Positions 6,093-13,705 of a DNA stretch of 32,723 bases are shown here, piece after piece (positions within the stretch are counted from its first letter, which is position 1; every line of letters starts with the position of its first letter). Location of the stretch: contig JANWVW010000008.1 in the NCBI GenBank assembly GCA_025056095.1, positions 1 to 32,723 of the forward strand, given 5' to 3'. The translations under genes were made by a program, and so were the position numbers. The DNA comes from Bacteroidia bacterium. GTDB lineage: Bacteria; Bacteroidota; Bacteroidia; JANWVE01. Under the pieces are notes generated by a model. It made no database searches, was not told the DNA's origin, and was given only the letters and a program-made list of their open reading frames with translations.

Positions 6093-8000
6093 CTATTCTA
6101 TTATTTCGAGCTCTGTTCGCCGGTTTAGTCTTCTTCCTTCTTCGGTAGAATTATCTGCTATCGGCTGAGATTGTCCAAATCCTTTGGTTTGGATTCGGTC
6201 TTGGGCTATATTTGCTTTGATAAGATAATCTGCCACAGATTTAGCACGCTCCTCTGATAAAATTAAATTGGACTTCTCATCACCTTGATTGTCTGTATGT
6301 CCGTTGATGCGTATTTTCATACGTGGATTAGCCTGCATTAAAGCTACTACTCTATTAAGCTCCAAAATTGACTGTGGCTTTAGAGTAGCTTTACCTGTAT
6401 CAAAAAATATATTATTGAGAGTTACTTTTTCGCCCTTCGAAATAGGAGTTAGGAATTGGTTTTTAGTAATTTCTTGTGCCTTAGTATCAGCGGGGATAAC
6501 GATATTATCAGAGGTAAATAAGTATCCTGGTGCAGTAATAGAGATAGCGTATTCCTTACCCGGTGCCAAAATGATAGTATAAGAGCCATCTAAAGGGTCT
6601 GTGGTAAGTTCTGAAATTCGTTGTTTAGCTTGAATGTCTTCGATAATAATTTTGGCTTCCAAAGGCTTTTGTGTTCGTTTGTCTTTTACTACTCCTGTGA
6701 ATGAAACCGTAGCTAAACCTTCTAAACCTTTAGGTATATTTATTTGATAAATGTCTTGATAGCCTTCTCGCTCTTTAACATCTCCTCGTGAACAAGAATA
6801 AGCAACTTTACTTTTAGGTGAAATAACAAAACCCTCATCATCTCTATAAGTATTGATGGGTATACCTAAATTTTCAGGGGGTGTCCAGGTATTATTAGGT
6901 TGTAAAGTGGTTCGGAATATGTCAGTTTCTCCAATGCCTGGATGTTTGTTAGAGCTGAAATATAAAGTTTTGGTTTCTGCGTGATAAAAAGGAGCAAATT
7001 CATCACCATCAGTATTGATATTAAAGCCCATGAGCTGTGCAGGCTGCCATTCTCCTTTATCATCTTTGTAACTGATATATAAATCTTTTCCCCCTATTCC
7101 TCCTTCTCTATCACTAGTAAAAATAATCATTTTTCCATCGGGAGAGAGGGTAGCATCACCCTCATAACTATCAGGGCGGTTGATAGTAGGGGGTAAGGGT
7201 TGAGGAGGAGTACATTTACCTGTAGTGGGGTCCAATGTGGTTACATAAATATCACCTTCATTTTTGAGTGAGTTGAAAATGTATAAAGTTTTGCCATCGG
7301 GCATTAAGCATAATGGAATATCATAACCATTTGTGTTAACTGGTGGAGGTAGGCGCACAGGATTAGCATATTTTACTCCTGTTACTCGCCTTGCCATAAA
7401 AATATCTGTACTTCCACCTGCTGCAGTATTTTTATCTGGTCTATTTGAAGCAAACAAAATAAAACTTTCGTCAGGGGCGATAACTATGTGGTTATCTTCT
7501 TGAGGAGAGTTTATTTCGGGTCCCATATTAGTAGTAGTAGAGATAATAGGTCGTTTGAGCAGTTGAATACCTACTTTGCAATGTTTTACAGATTTTTCAG
7601 CGTCTACTGTGGTAATGTCTTTAATCGGACAAGTTACAAGATATTTTTGGAACATGTACAGTGCTTCTTGAAATTTCCCTTTACTCTTATAGTAATTTCC
7701 TACAATGTAGTATAATCGTGCTTCTATGTTTTTTCCACCTGACTTAGCTGCAGCAATAAAATATGACATAGCTTTTTCGGGCTGATTGAGCTTTTCCGCA
7801 TATACTTGTCCAATTTTATACTTAATCAGAGCATTACTAGTATCTTTTTGATATATCCGTTCATAAACTTTAAGTAAGTTTTGATAATCTTCTAAATCCT
7901 CATAGTACTTAGCTTCTTTGTAGTCAGCGGCAAACTCGGGTTGGGCAAATGATAAGGCTCTTATTAAAAATAATCCAATTATCGCTAATACACCTCGCAT
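6093..8000 (-). CDS. PorE-like TPR/PD40/OmpA outer-envelope protein
   Basis: A 635-residue exported protein. The signal peptide is MRGVLAIIGLFLIRALSFAQ, without a lipobox. The domains run: TPR-like helices at about 25-130 (QNLLKVYERIYQKDTSNALIK); a PD40/WD40-like propeller at about 165-410 with repeated blade motifs such as DESFILFASNR, DGKMIIFTSDR and ETKTLYFSSNK; a carboxypeptidase-regulatory-like beta domain at about 425-510; and an OmpA C-terminal domain at about 530-635 with the peptidoglycan-binding pattern INGHTDNQG...NLILSEERAKSV. This order matches PorE of the type IX secretion system, which links the secretion ring to peptidoglycan; many Bacteroidota have several paralogues, so the T9SS role is an inference. 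A paralogue lies at 24819-26621. Confidence 0.88.
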   Translation of the reverse strand: MRGVLAIIGLFLIRALSFAQPEFAADYKEAKYYEDLEDYQNLLKVYERIYQKDTSNALIKYKIGQVYAEKLNQPEKAMSYFIAAAKSGGKNIEARLYYIVGNYYKSKGKFQEALYMFQKYLVTCPIKDITTVDAEKSVKHCKVGIQLLKRPIISTTTNMGPEINSPQEDNHIVIAPDESFILFASNRPDKNTAAGGSTDIFMARRVTGVKYANPVRLPPPVNTNGYDIPLCLMPDGKTLYIFNSLKNEGDIYVTTLDPTTGKCTPPQPLPPTINRPDSYEGDATLSPDGKMIIFTSDREGGIGGKDLYISYKDDKGEWQPAQLMGFNINTDGDEFAPFYHAETKTLYFSSNKHPGIGETDIFRTTLQPNNTWTPPENLGIPINTYRDDEGFVISPKSKVAYSCSRGDVKEREGYQDIYQINIPKGLEGLATVSFTGVVKDKRTQKPLEAKIIIEDIQAKQRISELTTDPLDGSYTIILAPGKEYAISITAPGYLFTSDNIVIPADTKAQEITKNQFLTPISKGEKVTLNNIFFDTGKATLKPQSILELNRVVALMQANPRMKIRINGHTDNQGDEKSNLILSEERAKSVADYLIKANIAQDRIQTKGFGQSQPIADNSTEEGRRLNRRTELEIIE

Positions 8001-8021
8001 AACGTATCAACCAACGTCATG

Positions 8022-8029
8022 CAAAAATA
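8022..8029 (-). promoter_or_regulatory. -7 box for the PorE-like gene
   Basis: TATTTTTG on the minus strand, 21 bases before the ATG at 8000. No -33 match is clear. Confidence 0.45.
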
Positions 8030-8263
8030 GAATTTTTTGTAAAAAATGAAACTTTTAGAAATAGTTATTCAACTCAAATGGATAACTAAACACTATAACA
8101 GTAGCAATTGATTTTGTGGTTACTGTACTTTTTGGGATTGTTTCAAAAATCAAAAATTTTGTTGCATACTTTTTTGTGTCAAATCCGAAAAAAGACATTA
8201 TAGACTCTTGTTTGTTTTAATCAAATTTTTTATTATATTCGCACCACTTTTTTCAAAAGAGCT

Positions 8264-8485
8264 ATGTACTGGACATTAGAATTAGTTTCTTACCTTGAGG
8301 ATGCCCCTTGGCCAGCTACCAAAGAAGAATTGATTGATTATGCCACTCGTTCAGGGGCACCTTTGGAAGTTATAGAAAACTTGCAGCAATTAGAAGATGA
8401 TGGGGAACCTTATGAAAGTATAGAAGAAATCTGGCCAGATTATCCCACAGATGAGGATTTTCTATTCCCTGAAGATGAATACTGA
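8264..8485 (+). CDS. DUF2795 family small acidic protein
   Basis: A 73-residue, very acidic protein (MYWTLELVSYLEDAPWPATKEELIDYATRSG...) that I recognise as the DUF2795 type common in Bacteroidota, with WPATKEELIDYA and the SGAPLEVIENLQQLEDDGE helix. Its function is unknown; the fold is thought to be a small helical domain. The gene starts a two-gene unit: the next gene's ATG (8475) lies inside its last codons, an 11-base overlap. A terminator-like hairpin (8544-8577) lies just downstream, inside that next gene. Confidence 0.88.
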   Translation: MYWTLELVSYLEDAPWPATKEELIDYATRSGAPLEVIENLQQLEDDGEPYESIEEIWPDYPTDEDFLFPEDEY

Positions 8486-9197
8486 TTGTGTTCTAACTCT
8501 AAAAAACTTATCCTTGTCCTATTATGGACAAACTGTTTTGAAGAACACCTCGTTGTGCGCACGACGAGGTGTTTTTTATGCTCTTTTAGGACTAAACGGA
8601 AGTGGCAAAAGCTCATTATTCAAAGCCATCACTAAAAATATATTCTATCAAGGTACAATATATGTTGAAAACCAAGATATACAAAATCTATCTACTCGCA
8701 AATTAGCCCAAAAAGTAGCTCTACTTGCCCAACAGAATACAGTTTTTGCACCTTTAACCGTGTGGGAAATAGTCTTAATGGGTAGATATCCCTACCGCCC
8801 TGTATTTTGGCATTATTCAGCAGAGGATACTGAGATCTGCCAACAGGCTTTATATCGTACTCAAACAGATACCTTAAAACACAGAAAAATACGCGAGCTC
8901 TCAGGCGGTGAAGCACAAAGAGTATGGCTAGCTCAAAAACTTGCACAAAATACCCCAATTCTATTGCTAGATGAACCTACACAGCACTTGGATATTAAAC
9001 AAAAAAAACTATTTTATCACTTGTTGCAAAATATTATCCAAAATGAACGCAAAACCATTATTATGAGTACCCATGACTTGAATGAAATAAAACAAGTCAG
9101 CGGAACTATATGGTATATTTATCAAAAAAACATTCATGTCATAGAAAATTATACTGCCGAAGACGTTGATAAAGTCAAAGAAAAACTTTTAAGCTAA
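8475..9197 (+). CDS. ABC transporter ATPase, iron/heme/cobalamin type
   Basis: A 240-residue ATPase with all nucleotide-binding motifs: Walker A GLNGSGKSS, Q loop (LLAQQNTVFAPLTVWEIVLMGR), signature LSGGEAQR, Walker B ILLLDEPTQHLDI and H loop STHDLN. The Q-loop surroundings (LTVWEIVLMGRYPY) are typical of the FecE/HmuV/BtuD group, which power uptake of siderophores, heme or cobalamin. No permease or binding protein lies nearby, so it is an orphan ATPase here. The start at 8475 (MNTDCVLTLKNLSLSY) is preferred over the ATG at 8451, which gives 8 further residues unlike the family; either way the gene overlaps the DUF2795 gene. The codons for TSLCARRGVF form a terminator-like hairpin. Confidence 0.9.
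   Translation: MNTDCVLTLKNLSLSYYGQTVLKNTSLCARRGVFYALLGLNGSGKSSLFKAITKNIFYQGTIYVENQDIQNLSTRKLAQKVALLAQQNTVFAPLTVWEIVLMGRYPYRPVFWHYSAEDTEICQQALYRTQTDTLKHRKIRELSGGEAQRVWLAQKLAQNTPILLLDEPTQHLDIKQKKLFYHLLQNIIQNERKTIIMSTHDLNEIKQVSGTIWYIYQKNIHVIENYTAEDVDKVKEKLLS
8544..8577 (+). terminator. Terminator-like hairpin inside the ABC ATPase gene
   Basis: AACACCTCGTTGTGC (8544-8558) is followed directly by GCACGACGAGGTGTT (8559-8573), complementary over 15 bp with one G-U pair in RNA, then a T6 run (8572-8577). This is the structure of an intrinsic terminator, yet it lies about 70 bases into the ATPase coding sequence. It may end part of the DUF2795 transcript and limit ATPase expression. Confidence 0.6.
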
Positions 9198-9214
9198 GAT
9201 AGCACTGTACCGTT

Positions 9215-9889
9215 TTAACTCTTGGTCAGAATACCTACCCATTCTTGTATTGTTTTAGCTTGTTCTACGTGAAAACTCCCAATTTTTATACGGCGCAGCT
9301 GACTTAAATATGCCCCAGTGCCTAATTTTTGTCCTAAATCATGAGCTATACTTCGAATGTAAGTTCCTTTACTGCACTCTATTTCTACGTTTAAGTGTGG
9401 TAACCGCATGTCAATTAAATCAAAACGATAAATGTGCACTTTACGTGGTTCTAATTCTACTTTATTACCTTTTCGAGCTAACTGATATGCTGACTTCCCT
9501 TTTACTTTGATAGCCGAGTATATAGGGGGAACTTGTAGAATATCGCCCATAAATTCTTTCTCAATTATTGCTCTAACTTGGCTTTCAGTAATATGCTCAT
9601 AAGGTCTATGATTTTCAGGTGGAAATTCTGCATCGTATGTGGGAGTAGTGGCACCTAATGTAATTGTAGCTTGATAAGTCTTAGGCAAATTTTGGTATTG
9701 CTCAATAGTTTTAGTTTTTTGACCCGTGCATATAATTAGCAGCCCTGTGGCTAAAGGATCTAAGGTACCTGCATGACCTATTTTTTTTACCTTGCAAAGC
9801 GTTCTTAATTTAGCCACTACATCAAAAGATGTCCAATGCAAAGGCTTATCTACTAATAATACCTCACCTTTGGCAAAATCGTACTGCAT
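9215..9889 (-). CDS. truB: tRNA pseudouridine(55) synthase
   Basis: A 224-residue TruB, converting U55 in the T arm of tRNAs to pseudouridine. The catalytic motif GHAGTLDPLATGLL with its Asp is present, preceded by LLVDKPLHWTSFDVV, and the later KGTYIRSIAHDLG motif (a conserved TruB block) is intact. The protein lacks the C-terminal PUA domain of E. coli TruB, as in shorter Bacteroidota versions. I place the start at MQYDFAKGEVLL; the longer frame needs TTG. It converges on the ABC ATPase with a 17-base gap and diverges from the Smr-domain gene. Confidence 0.95.
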   Translation of the reverse strand: MQYDFAKGEVLLVDKPLHWTSFDVVAKLRTLCKVKKIGHAGTLDPLATGLLIICTGQKTKTIEQYQNLPKTYQATITLGATTPTYDAEFPPENHRPYEHITESQVRAIIEKEFMGDILQVPPIYSAIKVKGKSAYQLARKGNKVELEPRKVHIYRFDLIDMRLPHLNVEIECSKGTYIRSIAHDLGQKLGTGAYLSQLRRIKIGSFHVEQAKTIQEWVGILTKS

Positions 9890-9938
9890 GTAGCTAATTA
9901 ACAAAATTTAACGTTATCGTCCTTCCGCGTTTATTTAG

Positions 9939-9946
9939 TAAATTTG
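9939..9946 (+). promoter_or_regulatory. -7 box abutting the Smr-domain gene
   Basis: TAAATTTG ends 4 bases before the ATG at 9951, predicting a leaderless mRNA. The -33 region has no clear TTG. Confidence 0.5.
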
Positions 9947-9950
9947 CAAT

Positions 9951-10553
9951 ATGCACACGTTTAACATTGGAGATAAAGTAGCACTTATCCATGAAAAGTC
10001 AGCAGGAGTGATAACTAACATACAAGATAATCTTATCACTGTACATATTCAAGATATGGACATGGAGATTGAAATAGACGCTAAACTAATTATGTTAGTA
10101 GAAAAAGCCCCTGCACCACAAAAAGAATCCCAAAAAGACCAAACCAATCTACAAATTTCAGAAAATCAAGAAATTGCAGAAAAAATAAAAATTCTCAAAC
10201 AAGCGGGTATAGGCTACCAAGCAAAAGAGATAAAGACAACCAAAGATAAACCCAAATTAGCTACAGAAATAGACTTGCACTGGGAAGTACTTCAAAAATC
10301 TAACCCAATTTATGCTAAAATACCTAATGATGATGTGGATGAAATATTTAGAATACAGCGTTTAGAATTTGAAAATTTCTTTTTGCGAGCTCTACAATAC
10401 AATCTCAATAGCATAAGTATCATACATGGTATAGGTTCAGGCAAATTAAAAGAATACATTCATGCGTACATTAAACGACACGAAAAGAACGTTGATTCCT
10501 ACCAAGTAACAAATGATGGTGGATTAACCCAAGTAATTTTTAAGGCAGAGTAA
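9951..10553 (+). CDS. DUF2027/Smr-domain protein
   Basis: A 200-residue protein of the MutS2-tail-like Smr group. The N terminus (FNIGDKVALIHEKSAGVITNI) is a small beta-barrel as in DUF2027 proteins; a Gln/Lys/Glu-rich linker spans about 50-100; the C-terminal Smr domain has the EIDLHW motif (the usual DLHG with Trp for Gly) and the IIHGIGSGKLKEYI loop. Smr domains are DNA- or RNA-nicking or binding modules; the DLHx and HGxGxGxLr motifs bear the candidate active-site residues. No MutS ATPase part is present. It stands 56 bases upstream of recF in the same direction, and the two may be co-transcribed. Confidence 0.88.
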   Translation: MHTFNIGDKVALIHEKSAGVITNIQDNLITVHIQDMDMEIEIDAKLIMLVEKAPAPQKESQKDQTNLQISENQEIAEKIKILKQAGIGYQAKEIKTTKDKPKLATEIDLHWEVLQKSNPIYAKIPNDDVDEIFRIQRLEFENFFLRALQYNLNSISIIHGIGSGKLKEYIHAYIKRHEKNVDSYQVTNDGGLTQVIFKAE

Positions 10554-10609
10554 ACACTACTTCATGGGCAAAATAAAATTTTTCATCAACTATTTTGTAT
10601 TTTGTCAAA

Positions 10610-11683
10610 GTGTACATTCAAACATTGAGATTAGAGTATTTTCGTAATCATATCCAAAGGGAGCTAACCTTTGTCCCTGAAATCAATTTTATTACAGGTT
10701 TGAATGGAGTAGGTAAAACTAATATTCTGGACGCCATTTACTGCCTTGGCTTTACCAAAAGCTACTTTCAGCACTTAGATAGAGAAAACATTACCTACGG
10801 TTACGAATACACGGCAGTAGAAGGTAAATTTATTACTCAAAATCAAGTAGATACTATACGTTATGCTTATCACTCAAAAACAGGAAAAAGAATATGGCTT
10901 AATCAAAATGTTGTCCCAAATTTAAGTAAGTATGTAGGTAAAATAAACATGCTTTTTTTTGCCCCTTATGACGTATATGCGTTGATAGAAAGCCATGAGT
11001 TTCGCAAACGCAGCTTTGACCTTGTTTTAGCACAGTTATACCCTGAATATCTTCATGCCTTAATACAGTATCAAAAAGTGCTTAAACAGAGAAATAGCCT
11101 ACTCAAACAAATACAAGAAAATATACAACCTTACAACGCAGAGCTACTCATTACTTATGACAACCTGTTAGAGCAGTTCGGAGAAACGCTATTTATTTAC
11201 CGTAAGGAGTTTTTCAGCCATTTTGAACCTACTTTCAAAGAAGTATACTCAAAATTGTGTAATAGCACAGAATTACCTTCTATAGAATATCTATCCCACC
11301 ATAAACCGAATTTAGCAGCTTACTTGATGCAGCATCACAAAAGAGATATCAGTGCAGGAAGAACTCTATCAGGAGTACACAGAGATGAAATTGTTTTCAA
11401 AATAAATGGCCTAATTGCCCAATCTTTTGCTTCACAAGGACAGCAAAAAACGTTTATTTTATCTCTTAAATTAGCGCAGTACTTGTATATTGCCCAAAAA
11501 AAGCAAACTTATCCCATTTTACTTTTAGATGACATTTGCGACAAACTAGATCTTTCACGCTTGAAACATCTTTTTTGCTTTTTAGATAAATATATCCAGG
11601 GTCAAATATTTATCACTGATACGCAAAGAGATAGAATAAAGCACTTGTCCGTTCAAAAGAATGTTTATATTATTGACTTATGA
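10610..11683 (+). CDS. recF: DNA replication/repair protein RecF
   Basis: A 357-residue SMC-like ATPase that helps load RecA on gapped DNA through RecFOR. Walker A (GLNGVGKTN) is near residue 33, the ABC-type signature appears as FASQGQQKTFILSLKLAQ, and Walker B (YPILLLDDICDKLD) is near residue 305, followed by QIFITDTQRDRI. I choose the GTG at 10610, giving VYIQTLRLEYFRNH, which matches the usual RecF start; a TTG at 10595 would add five residues of weak likeness. Its stop overlaps the next gene's ATG by 4 bases, so it is coupled to the DUF721/DciA-like gene, as in many Bacteroidota. Confidence 0.95.
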   Translation: MYIQTLRLEYFRNHIQRELTFVPEINFITGLNGVGKTNILDAIYCLGFTKSYFQHLDRENITYGYEYTAVEGKFITQNQVDTIRYAYHSKTGKRIWLNQNVVPNLSKYVGKINMLFFAPYDVYALIESHEFRKRSFDLVLAQLYPEYLHALIQYQKVLKQRNSLLKQIQENIQPYNAELLITYDNLLEQFGETLFIYRKEFFSHFEPTFKEVYSKLCNSTELPSIEYLSHHKPNLAAYLMQHHKRDISAGRTLSGVHRDEIVFKINGLIAQSFASQGQQKTFILSLKLAQYLYIAQKKQTYPILLLDDICDKLDLSRLKHLFCFLDKYIQGQIFITDTQRDRIKHLSVQKNVYIIDL

Positions 11684-11976
11684 AAGAGCGGTTATACGGA
11701 GAAAGCACTTTATCGGACTGTATTCATTCTTTTTTGAAGCAAAGTAGTTTAGACAAACAAATGTATGAACAGTTAGTAATCTCTCATTGGAAGGACATTG
11801 TGGGAGAGCATGCCGCAGAACACACAGTTTCTTTGTTCATAAAAGATAAAGCGTTGCATGTAAAGCTCAATAATAGCTGCTGGCGCAATGAGCTTCATTA
11901 TCGTAAACAGCAGATTATTCAAAAAATAAATGCTTTTGTCAATTATGACCTCATTGGCGAAGTGCACGTGTATTGA
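11680..11976 (+). CDS. DUF721 (DciA-like) protein
   Basis: A 98-residue member of the DUF721 family. The core WKDIVGEHAAEHTVSLFIKDKALHVKLNNSCWRNELHYRKQQIIQKIN has the usual W..iVG....H.....l..g.L.V...ss.w..EL........ll..iN pattern. In other bacteria DciA members of this family take part in loading the replicative helicase DnaB; adjacency to recF supports a role around replication, but the helicase role is not shown for Bacteroidota members. The ATGA overlap with recF indicates translational coupling. Confidence 0.88.
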   Translation: MKERLYGESTLSDCIHSFLKQSSLDKQMYEQLVISHWKDIVGEHAAEHTVSLFIKDKALHVKLNNSCWRNELHYRKQQIIQKINAFVNYDLIGEVHVY

Positions 11977-12030
11977 CAAAACACAAAAATTTATCTAATA
12001 ATAAACCGTAAAAACATTTTTTAGAAACTA

Positions 12031-12064
12031 TTTTGGGCTTTATTAAGGAATTTTTATACATTTG
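12031..12064 (+). promoter_or_regulatory. Promoter of pdhA
   Basis: TTTTG (12031-12035), a 21-base spacer and TACATTTG (12057-12064) form a full Bacteroidota promoter. The -7 box ends 4 bases before the ATG at 12069. The in-frame TTG at 12033 is thus the -33 box, not a start codon. Confidence 0.75.
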
Positions 12065-12068
12065 TAGC

Positions 12069-13082
12069 ATGGCTAAAAAAGCACAGGTCAAAAAAGATGA
12101 ATATACTGCAGAGTTTTTGCTCAATTGGTATGAGCAAGCCCTTCTGATGCGCAAATTTGAAGAAAAAGCAGGATTTATCTATCAAACACAGCAAAAAATA
12201 AGAGGTTTTTGCCACCTGTACATTGGGCAAGAAGCCGTAGCCGTGGGCGTAGCCGCAGCCCTTCGCCCCGACGATTATATGATTTCTGCGTACAGAGAAC
12301 ATGGACAAGCCTTAGCTAAGGGAATGTCTGCTAATAGTATCATGGCTGAACTGTACGGTAAAATTACAGGTTGCTCAAAAGGAAAGGGGGGCTCTATGCA
12401 CTTATTTTCAAAAGAACATCGCTTTATGGGCGGACATGGCATTGTAGGTGGACAAATTCCCTTGGGCGCAGGGATTGCCTTCAAAATTAAATACATGAAA
12501 GAAGATAGTGTCTGTGTATGCTTTATGGGAGATGGCGCAGTACGCCAAGGATCATTTCATGAAACTTTTAATATGGCTATGCTGTGGAAGTTGCCGGTGA
12601 TATTTATTTGCGAAAACAATCTGTATGCAATGGGAACCTCCGTAGAGCGCAGCTCTAATGTTACCGACATTTACAAGTTAGGTTTAGCGTATGACATGCC
12701 CTCTGAACAAGTTAATGGAATGAAAGCAAGGGATGTTTATGAAGCTACCAAAAAATACGTAGAATTAGCTCGTAAAGGGCATGGACCAGCCTTTTTGGAA
12801 GTTAGAACCTACCGTTATCGTGGGCATTCTATGTCTGACCCTGCTAAATACAGAACCAAAGAAGAACTAGAGCAGTTTAGAAATCTTGACCCTGTCATGG
12901 ATCTCAAACGCGAAGCCATAGAAGCAGGTGCTACCGAAGCACAGTGCCAAGCCATAGAGCAAAAAGTTAATCAAATTGTAGAGGAGAGTGTAAAATTCGC
13001 CGATGAATCGCCCTTTCCTACGCCTGATGAACTTTACAAAGATGTGTATGCAGAACCAAACTATCCTTTTATAAACTACTAA
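12069..13082 (+). CDS. pdhA: Pyruvate dehydrogenase E1 component, alpha subunit
   Basis: A 337-residue thiamine-diphosphate enzyme subunit that decarboxylates pyruvate in the pyruvate dehydrogenase complex. The TPP-binding motif is GDGAVRQGSFHETFNMA...ICENN (GDG to NN), and the E1-alpha marks YRGHSMSDPAKYRTKEE (phosphorylation-loop region) and GSMHLFSKEHRFMGGHGIVG are intact. The Lys-rich start (MAKKAQVKKDEY) is placed at 12069 because a promoter box lies 4 bases upstream. The beta subunit (pdhB) and E2 are not next to it: a terminator and a tRNA on the other strand follow. Branched-chain E1-alpha is an alternative but the length and motifs favour PDH. Confidence 0.93.
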   Translation: MAKKAQVKKDEYTAEFLLNWYEQALLMRKFEEKAGFIYQTQQKIRGFCHLYIGQEAVAVGVAAALRPDDYMISAYREHGQALAKGMSANSIMAELYGKITGCSKGKGGSMHLFSKEHRFMGGHGIVGGQIPLGAGIAFKIKYMKEDSVCVCFMGDGAVRQGSFHETFNMAMLWKLPVIFICENNLYAMGTSVERSSNVTDIYKLGLAYDMPSEQVNGMKARDVYEATKKYVELARKGHGPAFLEVRTYRYRGHSMSDPAKYRTKEELEQFRNLDPVMDLKREAIEAGATEAQCQAIEQKVNQIVEESVKFADESPFPTPDELYKDVYAEPNYPFINY

Positions 13083-13126
13083 AACCGCGTTACACAATGC
13101 AGTTAGTACCTACATAAAAAAACAAG

Positions 13127-13152
13127 AGCAAGCTTTTTAGCTTGCTTTATTT
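13127..13152. terminator. Bidirectional terminator between pdhA and tRNA-Phe
   Basis: AGCAAGCT (13127-13134) and AGCTTGCT (13139-13146) form a perfect 8-bp stem with a TTTT loop. T-rich sequence follows on the plus strand, and A6 at 13116-13122 gives a U run on the minus strand. Confidence 0.85.
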
Positions 13153-13156
13153 CTTG

Positions 13157-13229
13157 TGGTAATGGAGGGAATCGAACCCCCGACACAAGGATTTTCAGTC
13201 CTTTGCTCTACCAACTGAGCTACATTACC
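13157..13229 (-). tRNA. tRNA-Phe (GAA)
   Basis: A 73-base cloverleaf on the minus strand. The 7-bp acceptor stem is GGTAATG/CATTACC with A as discriminator; D-arm GCTCAGTTGGTAGAGC; the anticodon loop CTGAAAA carries GAA, which decodes Phe codons; the T arm contains GGTTCGATTCC. CCA is not encoded. A complete promoter lies 20 bases upstream, and a shared terminator follows at 13127-13152. Confidence 0.97.
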
Positions 13230-13248
13230 ATTCTTTCAAAAGCGGTTG

Positions 13249-13280
13249 CAAAGATATAAAAAGAAGTTATATTTTGTCAA
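13249..13280 (-). promoter_or_regulatory. Promoter of tRNA-Phe
   Basis: On the minus strand TTG (13278-13280, in TTGAC), a 21-base spacer and TATCTTTG (13249-13256) match the Bacteroidota consensus. It ends 19 bases before the tRNA. Confidence 0.75.
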
Positions 13281-13455
13281 GGGGATTTTTAATTTCTTTT
13301 TAACATAAAAACGTTTTGCCGTTTTCTATTGGATTAAAGTTGGTTTTGCCACAACATGTTACACTTTTATGTCTTTCTCTCTCAAACGTTTTATTTTATT
13401 TAAGTGCCGCATAAAGCCTATTTTTCTTTTGTAAAAACGATATTTTAATTTTTTT

Positions 13456-13585
13456 GGGCGTGCCCTTGCCCACACTTCGCTGCGCTTGTGTGGGCAAGGT
13501 CGGCGTGCTACGGGCTACGCTATCGCTTCGGTGCTTCGCTGCGCTTCGCACTGGGCTATCGCCCACCCTCCGCATGCCTCACGCA
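13456..13585 (+). repeat. GC-rich repeat arm, copy B
   Basis: Left end of the Rpn unit. GGGCGTGC is followed by a 12-bp stem (CCTTGCCCACAC, GTGTGGGCAAGG) whose inner sequence differs from the other copies yet is fully paired, then TCGG, the TATCGCTTCGGTGCTTCGC tract, a small GGGC-TATC-GCCC hairpin (13553-13564), and CCTCACGCA. Confidence 0.9.
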
Positions 13586-13693
13586 GAAAGAACATACTAA
13601 ACGCATTTATCCAAAGTTTAACCTTTTACATACCTGATAATCAAATTAAAACAAGGTAAAACGCGCTATAAACTAAAATTAAGCTCTTCTGTT

Positions 13694-13701
13694 TATTTTT
13701 G
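13694..13701 (+). promoter_or_regulatory. -7 box abutting the Rpn-family gene
   Basis: TATTTTTG ends 4 bases before the ATG at 13706, as for several host genes. No -33 box is clear. It predicts a leaderless mRNA. Confidence 0.45.
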
Positions 13702-13705
13702 TACC

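Noticed and set aside
12033-12068. TTG start for pdhA at 12033
   Set aside because: That TTG is the -33 promoter box and the extra 12 residues contain the -7 box; the ATG at 12069 fits the family.
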